The notes below the pieces were generated by a model. The model did no database searches. It had not been told where the DNA came from and was given only the letters and a program-made list of their open reading frames with translations. A stretch of DNA of 64,000 nucleotides from Cladocopium goreaui (lineage: Eukaryota > Sar > Dinophyceae > Suessiales > Symbiodiniaceae), in contig CAMXCT020006564.1 in the NCBI GenBank assembly GCA_947184155.2, positions 213,501 through 277,500 on the forward strand, read 5' to 3'. Of this stretch, positions 10,098-20,126 are shown one piece after another (position 1 is the stretch's first letter; each line of letters opens with the position of its first letter). The position numbers were made by a program, and so were the translations under genes.

Positions 10098-11258
10098 ATG
10101 GCCAATCGACCTCCACCACCGCCGAATTCAGCTGGCATGGAATGCTACCCTAGGACCGATGTGACTGGAGTGGAAATGGAGCTTTTGAGGGAATTGATGC
10201 GCAAGGCAGAGCGCAACCAGATGATGACACAGACTCTGTCTTTGCACCAATTAGAACATAAGCATGCTCCTGACCCGCGTCAGGCTGAATGGAATGCACA
10301 GGAGGCCGCAGGACAATGGCCAGGATGGAAGGGAAATGGACCGCCTCCAAAGAGTGTGAACCCGCCTGCATCGTCTGGGCGACCACCCAAGATGAACTAT
10401 GACCCTGACGATGACCCGTGGGCCGCAATTCCAACTGCACCGAAGGCTGACCCGCCTGTTTTGCAGATCTTTGGGAATGTCCAGCAAGGCACACCGCCAA
10501 TTAATCTTCCACCTGCTGCCACTGCAATGCCTAAGTCTGGATTTCCAGAACATTCAGCTGCCGCTATGGGGACAGAAGCAGTGTTTCCGCCAGCAAAGGC
10601 TTCTGCTCCTACTGCACCAGAGAATTCAGCAGCGAAACAGCTGCCTATTCCGAAGGCAAGCGGGCCCAACAAAGCAGCCAGGAATTCGACTCCCAAGATT
10701 GAAGAGGTACCGGAAGAAGCTGATGAGGACGGCACTGGTGGACGCATGGATGAAAGCTTTAAGAGGAATCGAGATGTTTTTGAGGATGACGACGAACTCT
10801 TTGGCTTTGAGTATATTCCTGCAGACGTCTCACCGCCGTGGTTCCCAAATCACCTGTGGGGAATTCCAACCACAATTCAGCACAATGCAACGGATTGGAA
10901 TGACAAGAGTTGGTACCCCAGCTATCAGTCCAGTGACATGGACCCCGCAGTGCCATTTCCAGTGCATGTGCAAGGAATCAAGTCGTGGGCCAGCACGAAG
11001 ATCAAGCTGAAGAAATGGAGGGACAAAGAAATGTCCTACCATGAATTCATTCTGAAGGTCTTCAACCACGATGATGAGGCCGGGCAATATGCAAAGTGGA
11101 TTTTGGCACACTATACGCCCAAGATCACAGCTACGCCCAAGTCGCAAGCTCCAGATCTTGCCGCTTTCCTCAAGAAGATGAGAGTGGATGTGTTTTTGTA
11201 TGCAACGACGGCGTACCGCAGGGAGTTGATGAGTGTGGACTTCGACAAGAAGCCCTAG
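10098..11258 (+). CDS. Intact Pro-rich hypothetical protein, probably retroelement-associated
   Basis: This is a clean 386-residue frame from ATG 10098; a TTG at 10083 is in frame but less likely as a start. The N-terminus is MANRPPPPP, followed by a helical charged segment (~20-60), a long Pro/Ala linker with acidic patches (~90-230), and a compact C-terminal domain of about 140 residues. That domain is rich in Trp and aromatics: a PPWFPNHLWG stretch, a G-I-K-S-W-A-S-T strand and a charged WRDKEMSYHEF helix. I do not recognise the fold with confidence. The last domain resembles small Trp-containing domains that accompany dinoflagellate mobile elements. It sits directly after the probable copia LTR on the same strand, so it may belong to that element or its insertion site. 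It is unbroken, unlike the copia ORFs. Confidence 0.55.
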   Translation: MANRPPPPPNSAGMECYPRTDVTGVEMELLRELMRKAERNQMMTQTLSLHQLEHKHAPDPRQAEWNAQEAAGQWPGWKGNGPPPKSVNPPASSGRPPKMNYDPDDDPWAAIPTAPKADPPVLQIFGNVQQGTPPINLPPAATAMPKSGFPEHSAAAMGTEAVFPPAKASAPTAPENSAAKQLPIPKASGPNKAARNSTPKIEEVPEEADEDGTGGRMDESFKRNRDVFEDDDELFGFEYIPADVSPPWFPNHLWGIPTTIQHNATDWNDKSWYPSYQSSDMDPAVPFPVHVQGIKSWASTKIKLKKWRDKEMSYHEFILKVFNHDDEAGQYAKWILAHYTPKITATPKSQAPDLAAFLKKMRVDVFLYATTAYRRELMSVDFDKKP

Positions 11259-12654
11259 CCTGGTGTTTCCATGTGCATGCTGATAATTTTTGCATGATGA
11301 TGCAGCGATGACTGCATAAAATCAATGTATCTTTGTCAGATCTATGTCAGTCTGAAATTCTGGACTTCTGGTTTTGCTGGAGTGATTTTTTTGGATATAC
11401 AGTGCAATTCGAGAGGATACAATTCAATGCAATCACTGCACGAGGCACTGTCTAGAACGAGGTTTTTAGAGTTCACTGCAACTGGAACGGGATCGGGCTG
11501 GCAATCTGATTGAATTCAACAGTACTTCATATGTATTTTTGATGCAACGGTCTGGATACTATACCCTTTGAGGTGAACTTTCTGGACAAGCTGGTACATA
11601 CTGCATGGTCAATGTATTCTTGCAACGTCACAGCAAGAGGGGGTATGAAAGTATATGGATATACCCGGTGTGCTGTGACTATGTTTGGACTGGAATGCGT
11701 ACTGCATTTGGCTCTGGAATTTACAAGCAAATAGCTGGCTGATGTGTTGAGATTTGTTTTCACCAAGTCTCGCCTACGGACGAGGTACAAATCGTTGTTT
11801 TTGGTGTTTTCTGGAAAGCTGCATGATGCCATCATGTCTGGACAAGTTTCATTGACGGTTGAGAACGTTTTCGTGGAGAACAACCTTTTTGGAGAATGTG
11901 CTTGTGGACGTTGAATGTGAGAAGGATGTTTTTGGAAATCGTTTGGAATTTGTTTTGCCTCGCATGACGTATTTGCTCGACAACAACAACTTCCAAACTG
12001 CACTTTATTTCAAATCGTTTTGCATGATGATGTTTTTGGAGAGAAGCGTTTATTTCTGGACTGGCGTCGTTTGCAGAATACTGGAATGATGCATTTGCAA
12101 CATATGCAAATGCATGTGGATGTGGATGAGTTTATTTTTGTTTTTGCTTCAGCTGGAATTTGCAACAAACTCTGGAGAACAATGTGCATGTATGCACGTG
12201 CCTGGTTCAAGCATGTTGCACGACAGAATAAAAGAGAAACAAAGACAACACTGCACAGTGGCCGACAGAGCCAGGACAAGTTACCTTTGCTTGTTTTGTG
12301 TGTTGCGAGAAAAAGGTGAGAGCGAGGTCAAGTGAGAATTTGTGGGTTTTTAGCTTGCGTGTGTTTGCAAGTTTATTCATCGGCATCGCCGCTTAGGCTC
12401 GGACCCCAACGCGTAGGATTGGCGTTCGTGAGCGTCGCGGCTAGTGGTTGTAAGCCTGAATTTTCGCATCATGTCTCAGACATTTAAAGACCTTTCTCTG
12501 TCCAGCTGACTTCACAAGTCTATCAAAACTTCAAGATGACTTCACAAGTCGTTCAAGTTATCCAAAATTTCACAAGTCCACTCATGCAGCAGACTCTTTC
12601 TTTTTCCTCAGGGAAGATCAGGCGATAAAATCAGCGTGGCTTCGACGCCATCGA
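11259..12654. other. No gene recognised
   Basis: The sequence is T/G-rich with recurring TTTTGCATGATGATG (about 11288 and 12018) and three copies of TTCACAAGTC (about 12510-12580). Small ORFs on both strands show no protein-like features. It could be 3' UTR or LTR-derived sequence of the ORF upstream. Confidence 0.5.
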
Positions 12655-13090
12655 TCACCCGAGGGCAAGTAATGCGAGCATCCGCACAAAAAATCTGGCA
12701 AACTTCCTGGAGTATTTTTCTGACAACTGAAAGTCAGAAAAGTTGAATGATGCGTGGAAATCACAAGCACAATGAAAACGCTTCTCAAGACGTTGACTAA
12801 GCTTCTCAGAACTTGACATGATCCTGAACGCTTTCTTGATGGATAATCCTGGCAGTCCTTCAATTCCTATTGCACAAGCATGGACAACAGACCTGAATGG
12901 AATTCTGGCCTGAACAAAGGCTTGCAGCTTCGGATGAGTCCAGTACCTGTTGGAATTTGGCAATTCAAAAGACATGGACAACTCGGGATGTCTTTCTACT
13001 AACCTATCCAACAACTTTTCACAAGCGGCTAGAAGTTCAAAAAACTTTCGCTCATGCTGGTCCCTTTGTTTTTGTCTTGCGTTTTGCCTC
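12655..13090 (-). pseudogene. Retroelement methyltransferase-like C-terminal domain fragment
   Basis: Read on the minus strand, this gives a charged basic segment, then SFELPNSNRYW at about 12940-12972, a C-A-x-G-I/L element followed by GLPGLSIKK, an F-R-I-x-S-S block, and a Cys/His cluster (FHCACDFHASF). The order and spacing match the copia tail around 9065-9390 (SFELPRNNNIW, CQTG, GLPVGK, FRSS, GSCTCEKHA). It is therefore a second, diverged member of the same domain. It has no start codon, no upstream RT and no obvious catalytic half; the frame stays open upstream into an Arg/Gln-rich stretch near 13150. The stop is at 12655. It is probably the 3' remnant of another element inserted opposite to its neighbours. 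Confidence 0.6.
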
Positions 13091-13227
13091 TTTGACCTGT
13101 CTCTCTGTCTGTTGTTGCTCTCCCTCCCCCCGCGGTTGGTCCCGTTTGGTGCCCTGGTCCAGCTTTTTGCTGGTCCCTCCCTCTAGGTATTTGGTTGCAG
13201 TTGTGACGGCTTGGTTGCCCTGCTTTA

Positions 13228-13773
13228 GTGCTAGGAGTGTGGTTGTGCTCTGTCATCCTTCCGTCAAATGTCTCATGGCAACAAAGGCTCATCAGCCCTG
13301 TGTGGGGTTTTCGCCCTCTACACCATGTTGCAGATGATGTCAGGGAGCTTAGTGTGGCCACACTGAGGTATTCATCATACGATGGTCCAGTTCCCAATTT
13401 GGACCCCGCTAAGCTGCCTTATTGCTATTCTAATGTGATTGGTGCAGCCTTCTCTGCCCTTGTCCTCCCCTGCCGCCCCAACACCCCTCTCCCGTCAAGA
13501 AATTCAGGTACAGTTATAAAGAGTTCTACAGCTTTGTCGTGTGACTCTGACGGTGAAGGCCCAGGTACTCGTATCTATTGGAGTTTTTGCCGAGAGATGT
13601 ATCACTGCAATGAGAAATGCGAGGTTTTGATTGCCGCCGCTAGTCCAAATGGACATATTCGATGCCGAGACAATTGCCAGATTTGCCAACCGGAGACTGA
13701 ACCCTTGTTGGTTGTGACTTCAACAGGATCGAAGTATCACTGTTCAGGTTGCCGTACAACGGAGAAGTCATGA
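13228..13773 (+). pseudogene. Possible 3' end of a retroelement polyprotein (Cys-rich)
   Basis: Only the last ~65 residues look protein-like. They carry a Cys/His-rich pattern (FCREMYHCNEKC, then CRDNCQIC, then YHCSGC) and end 55 bases before a purine run. Such Cys-rich tails close many dinoflagellate element polyproteins. The first two-thirds of the frame looks like chance read-through. It could simply be a random ORF. Confidence 0.3.
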
Positions 13774-13828
13774 GGAATGTCAAGGCCGAGTGACTGAATT
13801 CGTTTTGAATTTGAGTCGCACAAGTTCG

Positions 13829-14470
13829 AAAGGGGGTGTGAAAAATCATCCTATGTATAGCTAGCGTAGCGATCTTGTGCTTGAACTTAGGTAGTTGTTA
13901 GTTGCTTTGTAGTTGTAGTTTGTGGACTTGCGTAGTTTGAGCTTTGTTTTGTAGTTAGCAGGTGATTGTGATGTAGTTAGTCGATCTCATCTCATTCCGT
14001 CACAAAGAGTTGTGACGGAGTTGCCATTTTTCGTTTGTAGTTAGCCGTTTTTAGGTTTTCTGCACGTTGTAGGGTATTCCACACGAGAACCAAACTGCAC
14101 GAAACCAATCTTAGGTTTTTAGGAACCGAGAAACCTGTTTTGCACGTTTCTAGATTGGTAGAATCGTTTTTGCACAATTAAGTTTGTAGAGATTTTGGAA
14201 TCTCCTTGACTGGACCGGAATCCAGTTTGCTTTACCCACAGAAACCCACTTAGTTTCTGTGTTCTGAACTGTGTTTACCAACGTGAACGTTGGCTCAAGC
14301 CTGCGAGAGCGAAAAGTGTGTGAGTGTGTCGCCGTGAGACGGCCTGGGAGAGTCGATACTGCAGAAACGCGAAACGCCGTTTGTTTGTGTTTTGGTTTGG
14401 GTTTACTTTGAGCACGAGAGGTTTGAAAGCGGTTTTCGCGATCTAACTTTGTGTGTCAAAGTTTTACGAC
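13829..14470 (+). repeat. Candidate polypurine tract and LTR of a second retroelement
   Basis: AAAGGGGGTG at 13829-13838 is followed by TGTGAAAAATC and about 600 bases without genes, rich in TAGTTGTAG-like words. A purine tract followed by TG is the usual start of a 3' LTR. The right end is not defined. Confidence 0.4.
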
Positions 14471-14878
14471 TAACCGTCAAGATGCACCCACCTTCGTTGA
14501 CTGCTCTTTTGGAAGGTTTCTTACCCTGAATTCGTTTTGCTGCCTGTTGTCCCTAATTGGGTTGCTGGCTGCCCTCATGACTGCCTGGGCGGTGCAGCAG
14601 TGCAATGAGTGGCACTGACCTGTCAGAACCGCTCCCTGCCCTCTGTCTAGGGCGCCCACGTGCAGCAAAGACTGCTCTCATGGCTCGTTCTGGAGATGGC
14701 ATTAGCAGACTTCTGCCCCACAGGGTGAGTGGACGATGTCACGGATGTCCTATATGCACTTGATGATGGCGATGATCCTCACCAAGTGCCTGAACAGCCA
14801 ATCCCACTCTGCATGTTACTGACCCCTTCACCAACAAATTTGACGACATTTCTCCTGGACGAATTTGCAGAAGGGCGG
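14471..14878. other. No gene recognised
   Basis: Mixed-composition sequence between the candidate LTR and the CCGG-rich array. No conserved protein motif, tRNA or clear repeat is visible. Confidence 0.5.
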
Positions 14879-14894
14879 TACCAGGGGGGTTTTG

Positions 14895-15228
14895 ACCGGT
14901 GACCGGGCAACCGGGCTGACCGGCCCGGTTGACCGGGCCCGGTTGGCCGACCGGCCAACCGGCTGACCGGCCAACCGCCGACCGACCGGCCAACCGGCTG
15001 ACCGACCGGCCAACCGGGCGGCCGGCTGACCGGCCGGCCGACCAACCGGCCCGGTTGGCCGACCGGCCGACCGGCTGACCGGCCAACCGCCGACCGACCG
15101 GCCAACCGGCTGGCCGGCCGGCCAACCGGTTGACCGACCGGCCAACCGGCTGGCCGGCTGACCGGCCGGCTGACCGGCCGGCTGACCGGCCGGCCCGGTT
15201 GGCCGACCGGCCGACCGGCTGACCGGCC
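14895..15228. repeat. CCGGCC/CCGGTT palindromic array
   Basis: Dense degenerate tandem array of 4-8-bp words (GACCGGCC, AACCGG, GGCTGACC), nearly all self-complementary around CCGG or GGCC. The same word set recurs at 16556-16627 and at 42.67-42.93 kb. Long ORFs reading Gly-Arg-Pro-Ser are repeat translations. Confidence 0.9.
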
Positions 15229-15262
<34 letters not shown>

Positions 15263-15341
15263 CTAGTCGTAGTACTAGTCGTAGTAGTATAGTTGTTGTA
15301 GCAGTAGAAGTAGCAGTAGCAGCAGCAGTAGCAGTAGCAGT

Positions 15342-15372
<31 letters not shown>

Positions 15373-15890
15373 CTAGTCGTAGTAGTCGCCGTCGTAGTAG
15401 TGGCAGCCCAAACACATATCCAAGAAAAAAGCAAAAGCAGAAAAAGCATGAGGAGGAAGAGAAGAAATTACACGCAAACACCCTTAAACAAAAAAGTAAT
15501 ATGTCAATAACTTTTAGATTTGAGAAAAACATAGTTTCCCAAACGGACCAGTTTTTGACAACTTTCTTTACTAAAAAAGGCAATTTGAAGTTCAAAGAAG
15601 GGTCCCCTCCACAAATTGCCGAATTTAACTTGTGCGGCAGTCATTGTATTGACACGTGTATGATGTTCATCCTTATTTCTATGTCCTGGTTTCTGCAGCT
15701 AATATTTGATGGCAGCCCAAACGCACATCCAAGAAAAAAGCAAAAGCATGAAAAGCAGAGAAGGGCGGAGCCGGGCACTCTCCAACCGTGAACCGTGGAA
15801 CTCAACCGTGGAAACCGTGAAACCGTGGAGCTCGAACCGTGGCCCACGTTTCCACGGTTCAACCGTGGAACCGTGGAACCCGAACCGTGA
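15157..15890 (+). repeat. Segmental duplication, copy 1
   Basis: The copy runs from the GGCTGACCGGCC words through (AGT)n and AGC/AGT imperfect repeats, then a unique ~430-bp core and the start of the CCGTGG array. It is almost identical to 16556-17321. Differences include (AGT)n length, a 1-base change in an A-run near 15425, and a 6-base indel near 15520. Two GGCAGCCCAAAC..CATCCAAGAA words lie inside each copy. Confidence 0.9.
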
Positions 15891-16100
15891 CACACGGTTC
15901 CACGGTTCAACCGTGGAACCGTGGAGCCCGAACCGCGGCGTACGGTTCCACGGTTGAACCGTGGCGGACGGGCGTACGGTTCCACGGTTCAACTGTGAAA
16001 CCGTGGAGCCCGAACCGTGGAGCCCAAACCGTGGCCCACGGTTGCACGGTTCAATTGTGAAACCGTGGGGCCCGAACCGTGGCACACGGTTCCACGGTTC

Positions 16101-16102
<2 letters not shown>
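15776..16102. repeat. AACCGTGG / CCACGGTT hairpin array
   Basis: AACCGTGG and its complement CCACGGTT alternate along about 330 bp. Pairs such as CCACGGTTCAACCGTGG form perfect 8-bp hairpins with a one-base loop. Spacers read GAGCCCGAACC. All frames are open, but this is repeat, not gene. Confidence 0.9.
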
Positions 16103-16162
<60 letters not shown>

Positions 16163-16188
16163 CTAGTACGAGTACCAGTACCAGTACC

Positions 16189-16219
<31 letters not shown>

Positions 16220-16245
16220 CTAGTACGAGTACCAGTACCAGTACC

Positions 16246-16278
<33 letters not shown>

Positions 16279-16555
16279 GGTGGTGGTGGTGGTGGTGGTG
16301 GTGGTGGTAGTGGTAGTGGTAGTGGTAGTGGTAGTGGTAGTGGTAGTGGTAGTGGTAGTAGTGGTAGTAGTGGTGGTAGTGGTGGTAGTGGTGGTAGTAG
16401 TAGTGGTGGTAGTAGTAGTAGTAGTAGCAGTAGTACTAGTAGTGCTAGTAGTACTAGTAGTACTAGTGGTACTAGTGCTAGTACTAGTACTAGTGCTAGT
16501 ACTACTTGTTGTAGTAGGAGTCGCAGTAGTAGTACTAGTACTAGTAGTAGTACGG
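16103..16555 (+). repeat. AGT/GGT trinucleotide array
   Basis: About 450 bp of AGT repeats are interrupted by ACT, GGT and AGC variants, including a (GGT) run at about 16268-16307. Because the unit is 3 bp, ORFs of poly-Ser, poly-Val and, on the minus strand, poly-Thr appear. They are not supported as genes. Confidence 0.95.
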
Positions 16556-16627
16556 GCTGACCGGCCGGCTGACCGGCCGGCTGACCGGCCGGCCCGGTTG
16601 GCCGACCGGCCGACCGGCTGACCGGCC

Positions 16628-16685
<58 letters not shown>

Positions 16686-16764
16686 CTAGTCGTAGTACTA
16701 GTCGTAGTAGTATAGTTGTTGTAGCAGTAGAAGTAGCAGTAGCAGCAGCAGTAGCAGTAGCAGT

Positions 16765-16796
<32 letters not shown>

Positions 16797-17321
16797 TACT
16801 AGTCGTAGTAGTCGCCGTCGTAGTAGTGGCAGCCCAAACACATATCCAAGAAAAAGCAAAAGCAGAAAAAGCATGAGAAGGAAGAGAAGAAATTACACGC
16901 AAACACCCTTAAACAAAAAAGTAATATGTCAATAACTTTTAGATCAGGATTTGAGAAAAACATAGTTTCCCAAACGGACCAGTTTTTGACAACTTTCTTT
17001 ACTAAAAAAGGCAATTTGAAGTTCAAAGAAGGGTCCCCTCCACAAATTGCCGAATTTAACTTGTGCGGCAGTCATTGTATTGACACGTGTATGATGTTCA
17101 TCCTTATTTCTATGTCCTGGTTTCTGCAGCTAATATTTGATGGCAGCCCAAACGCACATCCAAGAAAAAAGCAAAAGCATGAAAAGCAGAGAAGGGCGGA
17201 GCCGGGCACTCTCCAACCGTGAACCGTGGAACTCAACCGTGGAAACCGTGAAACCGTGGAGCTCGAACCGTGGCCCACGTTTCCACGGTTCAACCGTGGA
17301 ACCGTGGAACCCGAACCGTGA
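16556..17321 (+). repeat. Segmental duplication, copy 2
   Basis: Second copy of 15157-15890, starting at the same CCGG words and ending at CGAACCGTGA. Its CCGTGG section stops where copy 1 goes on to expand. The two copies are separated by the hairpin and AGT arrays. Confidence 0.9.
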
Positions 17322-18287
17322 AGGTCTCTAGATTTCATCAGAGTTGTCCTCTCCTCCTCTTCCCTGCCAGAAAGTTTTGCCAGAAAGAATGTCAAAATCT
17401 GTATGACATTCATGGTGGGGATCACTCGAAGAAAGGTCACCAATGATGAATCTTCGATTTAGGATTCTTGCTTTGGTGAACCACACCTGTGTCTGGAAAG
17501 TACTCGTAACTTCTTATGCTAGGTTTGGCCACAGATAGGGTGCTTTCTGTTTCTTTCGCTCTCGCCATCAAGGGTTGTGGTTGAGGAGGCATGTCATTGG
17601 TTTATGGTTTTGTCTTCATTGTGTTTGCCGTTGCATTCACACGCTTCGTCCTGCTGAGGCGCATTCTTCCTGATTCATCTCGTGGACGGTGCCTGGTTTC
17701 CGACGGGTTTGCAATTGACATGTATTCACTTGTTCGTGTCTGTTTTGGTAGACCTGTAGGTCTTGCTGCAAATGGGTGAAGCTGTTCTGTCAGATGTCGC
17801 CCTCAAAGAAATGGGTTCCATTAAACATACCGTCGCGGTCTTGTTGCGCTATTTTTTTTTGGACCTGGTGTGATCACGATTCAGACCCCGGACCCGAGAA
17901 CCCACTCCAGCTTCATCTCTATTAACTGTATTCGGTCTCTCCTTCTCACACGTCTTGTTTGTGGGACTTAACTGTGATCTTTCCCATTTCCAAGCATATC
18001 GCTCTGCGAGGCCATTGCCGCAGGATGACTGCAAGAAGGGGACGACATCGCGAAGCCTTGTTTCAAAAGGGTGCTTTGGATTGTGTGTGAGATCAGAAGT
18101 AACGGTTTCATGTGTACCTGATTGTTGTCAATATTTTCGTTCTGGAAGATAGTCTTTTGATTTCTTTTTTGGCTTTTCTCAGTTTATGTGGCCTGTTGCC
18201 ATGACCGGAAACGTTGGACTTATTTCTCCACCTGCCAGGTGAGGGTTACTAGATTTTACCATGGCTGCGCGGGGGGGACGGAGGGGG
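17322..18287. other. No gene recognised
   Basis: Mixed-composition sequence with polypyrimidine stretches and AG dinucleotides like those before exons. It may be intronic to the gene whose exons lie at 18.97-19.9 kb, but no exon can be defended here. Confidence 0.4.
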
Positions 18288-18290
18288 GTG

Positions 18291-18545
18291 GGCACTGCCG
18301 GACCTCAACGGCGAGCTCCAGATCCCAGTGGGCAACGCCGGACCACAACGGCGAGCTCCAGATCCCAGTGGGCAACGCCGGACCTCAACCGCGAGCTCCA
18401 GATCCCAGTGGGCACTGCCGGACCTCAACAGCGAGCTCCCGATCCCAGTCAACAACGCCGGACCTCAACCGCGAGCTCTCGATCTCAGTGGGCACTACCC
18501 GGCCTGAACGGCGAGCTCCACATCCCAGTCGGCACTGCCGGATCT
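18291..18545 (+). repeat. 40-bp minisatellite
   Basis: Six and a fraction units start at 18291, 18331, 18371, 18411, 18451, 18491 and 18531, each with GCCGGACCTCAAC, GCGAGCTCC and GATCCCAGTG. Units differ by a few substitutions. Confidence 0.95.
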
Positions 18546-18551
18546 CAAGGC

Positions 18552-18790
18552 CAGATAGAATGTCAGATAGAATGTCAGATAGAATGCAAGATAGAATGCA
18601 AGATAGAATGCCAGATAGAATGCCAGAAAGAATGCCAGAAAGAATGCCAGATAGAATTCCAAATAGAATGTCAGATAGAATGCCAGATAGATTTCCAGAT
18701 AGAATACCAGATAGTATGCCAGAAAGAATGCCAGATAGAATGCCAGATAGAATGTCAGATAGAATGCCAGAAAGAATGCCAGATCCTGAT
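18552..18790 (+). repeat. 12-bp minisatellite AGATAGAATGCC
   Basis: About 20 tandem units of AGATAGAATGCC with G/A and T/C variants lie directly after the 40-bp array. Because 12 is a multiple of three, several frames stay open and read DRMPDRMPE-like peptides. No independent coding evidence exists. Confidence 0.95.
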
Positions 18791-18973
18791 GCGTGTCTTT
18801 CTTTCTTGCTTTCTTTCTTTCTTTCAATAAAAACCATAGATTTTTTTTTTCTAGCGTTCATTGCGTTAATTGAATTGGTTGCGACTCGGCGTTCCCAGCA
18901 TGGGCTGCGCATAATCTTGCTGTCTGCCTTTCTGTCTGTCACTTATCTTTTCCTTGCTTTCCTTGTTTGATGC

Positions 18974-19074
18974 AGGTTTAACAATCGCTATGACAAGGCG
19001 TGGAATCAGAAGCTCGGTCGAAACTTCACGACCCCCATCCCACAGTTCAGCACGGACGGATGTGTGATTTACTG
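18974..19074 (+). CDS. Candidate exon upstream of the CCCH exon
   Basis: After a CTTGTTTGATGCAG acceptor, the frame gives a basic, aromatic peptide (FNNRYDKAWNQKLGRNF) that ends in TGA at 19072-19074. It may be spliced out of the CACAG at 19044. It is on the same strand as the CCCH exon 210 bases downstream. Coding status is judged only from composition and the acceptor. Confidence 0.3.
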
Positions 19075-19285
19075 ATGCTGTTCCATCTTAACACAATCTT
19101 TACAGATTTTCTCGTTGGCACAACCTTTGAATGTTTGCCCGCTTGAAGTGACATGTCTTGATGGACTTTGCTTTCTCATCTTTTCCTGGTGCTGCATTGC
19201 CCTGTGTTTCTCGCTCCTCCACTGTTTCTATCCCTCTCTCTTTCTCTGTTACTTTCCGTTTCCTTCTATGTCTCCCTTTCCCGAG

Positions 19286-19535
19286 GTTGGATCGCAATCG
19301 CGTCAAGAAATCCGTTAAGTGCAGGGATTTCTCCAGAGGAGACTGCCGAAGAGGAAGTCGCTGCCGCTTTGTGCACGCGACGGCAAAGGACATTGGGTTC
19401 ATGGATGAAATTTGCTTTTCGACAATGAAGCACAGCTACTACACTGATTTGTATGACCCCCGAAGAAGTCGAGAGGACGCTTCAAGGAGAAAGTTGTGGA
19501 CGACCAGGTTTGGGGAATCCAAGCCACATTTCTCA
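19286..19535 (+). CDS. Exon encoding a CCCH zinc finger
   Basis: The exon begins after a polypyrimidine tract and CCCGAG, and ends at CAA|GTAAGG, a strong GT donor. The peptide contains CRDFSRGDCRRGSRCRFVH, a C-X7-C-X5-C-X3-H finger of the type that binds single-stranded RNA, near residue 13. A basic, Tyr-rich tail follows (KHSYYTDLYDPRRSRED). In dinoflagellates such proteins are usually RNA-processing or mRNA-stability factors; the target is unknown. The exon ends in phase 0, matching the next candidate exon at 19779. Start codon and upstream exons are not identified, so this is a partial gene. Confidence 0.6.
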
Positions 19536-19778
19536 AGTAAGGATCTACATTCTGCTGCTTTGCCTTTGAAACTTGAAAACGCAAAAGCATTAGATAGATT
19601 TCCATTCCTTTGAATCAACCTTCACTTTCCTTTCTTTTTAGTTTCGAGAAAATCTAAGAAGACATACGGATATATATTAATATCGCTTTCGTTCTTACTT
19701 CTTTTCCTTAATAATAATTAGGAAGAGATGCTTTCATTTCCCTTTGCTTTCACTTTGGTTTCTTGTCCTGCCTTTCAG

Positions 19779-19930
19779 CTTGTGGCAGTGAAACCAAGCA
19801 CATTGCTCCAGGAAGATCCTCGCTCTCTTGAGCAGCCCGCATTGGATCGCCGCACGTCACTCGCAAAATTTGGGACATGTCGGAAGCATGGACAGTATGG
19901 ATACGAGCGAGCATTAATTTGGGAATCGGC
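19779..19930 (+). CDS. Candidate following exon of the CCCH gene
   Basis: The exon starts after CTGCCTTTCAG. In phase 0, as needed after the CCCH exon, it reads LVAVKPSTLLQEDPRSLEQP, then a basic stretch with CRKHGQYGYERAL. The donor is not clear; the frame stays open to 20126. Another protein-like segment (acidic, EESENETILEEPVPE) lies at about 20050-20126. Exons are proposed from phase and composition only. Confidence 0.4.
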
Positions 19931-20126
19931 CTTATCGTGTCTGATGCCACTGGCATCGTCCTATCATCAACCTAACCGTTACACGGCGACCTTTCTCTGC
20001 CCTTCCTATATCTTTCATTTCCTGCATGCCATTATTTCGTCTCTAAGGATTCTCCGTGATGAAGAGTCGGAAAATGAAACTATTTTGGAAGAGCCAGTGC
20101 CAGAAACTGTTCGCCGTGTGCTTTAG

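Noticed and set aside
14739-15449. 236-codon minus-strand ORF
   Set aside because: It is the translation of the CCGG and AGC/AGT arrays; composition is Gly-Arg-Ser-Ala-Thr only.
16079-16902. Long poly-Val, poly-Ser and poly-Thr ORFs on both strands
   Set aside because: They follow from the trinucleotide array; no non-repeat coding flanks.
18188-18970. 260-codon ORF and antisense partners
   Set aside because: Built from the 40-bp and 12-bp minisatellites, whose lengths or sums keep frames open.
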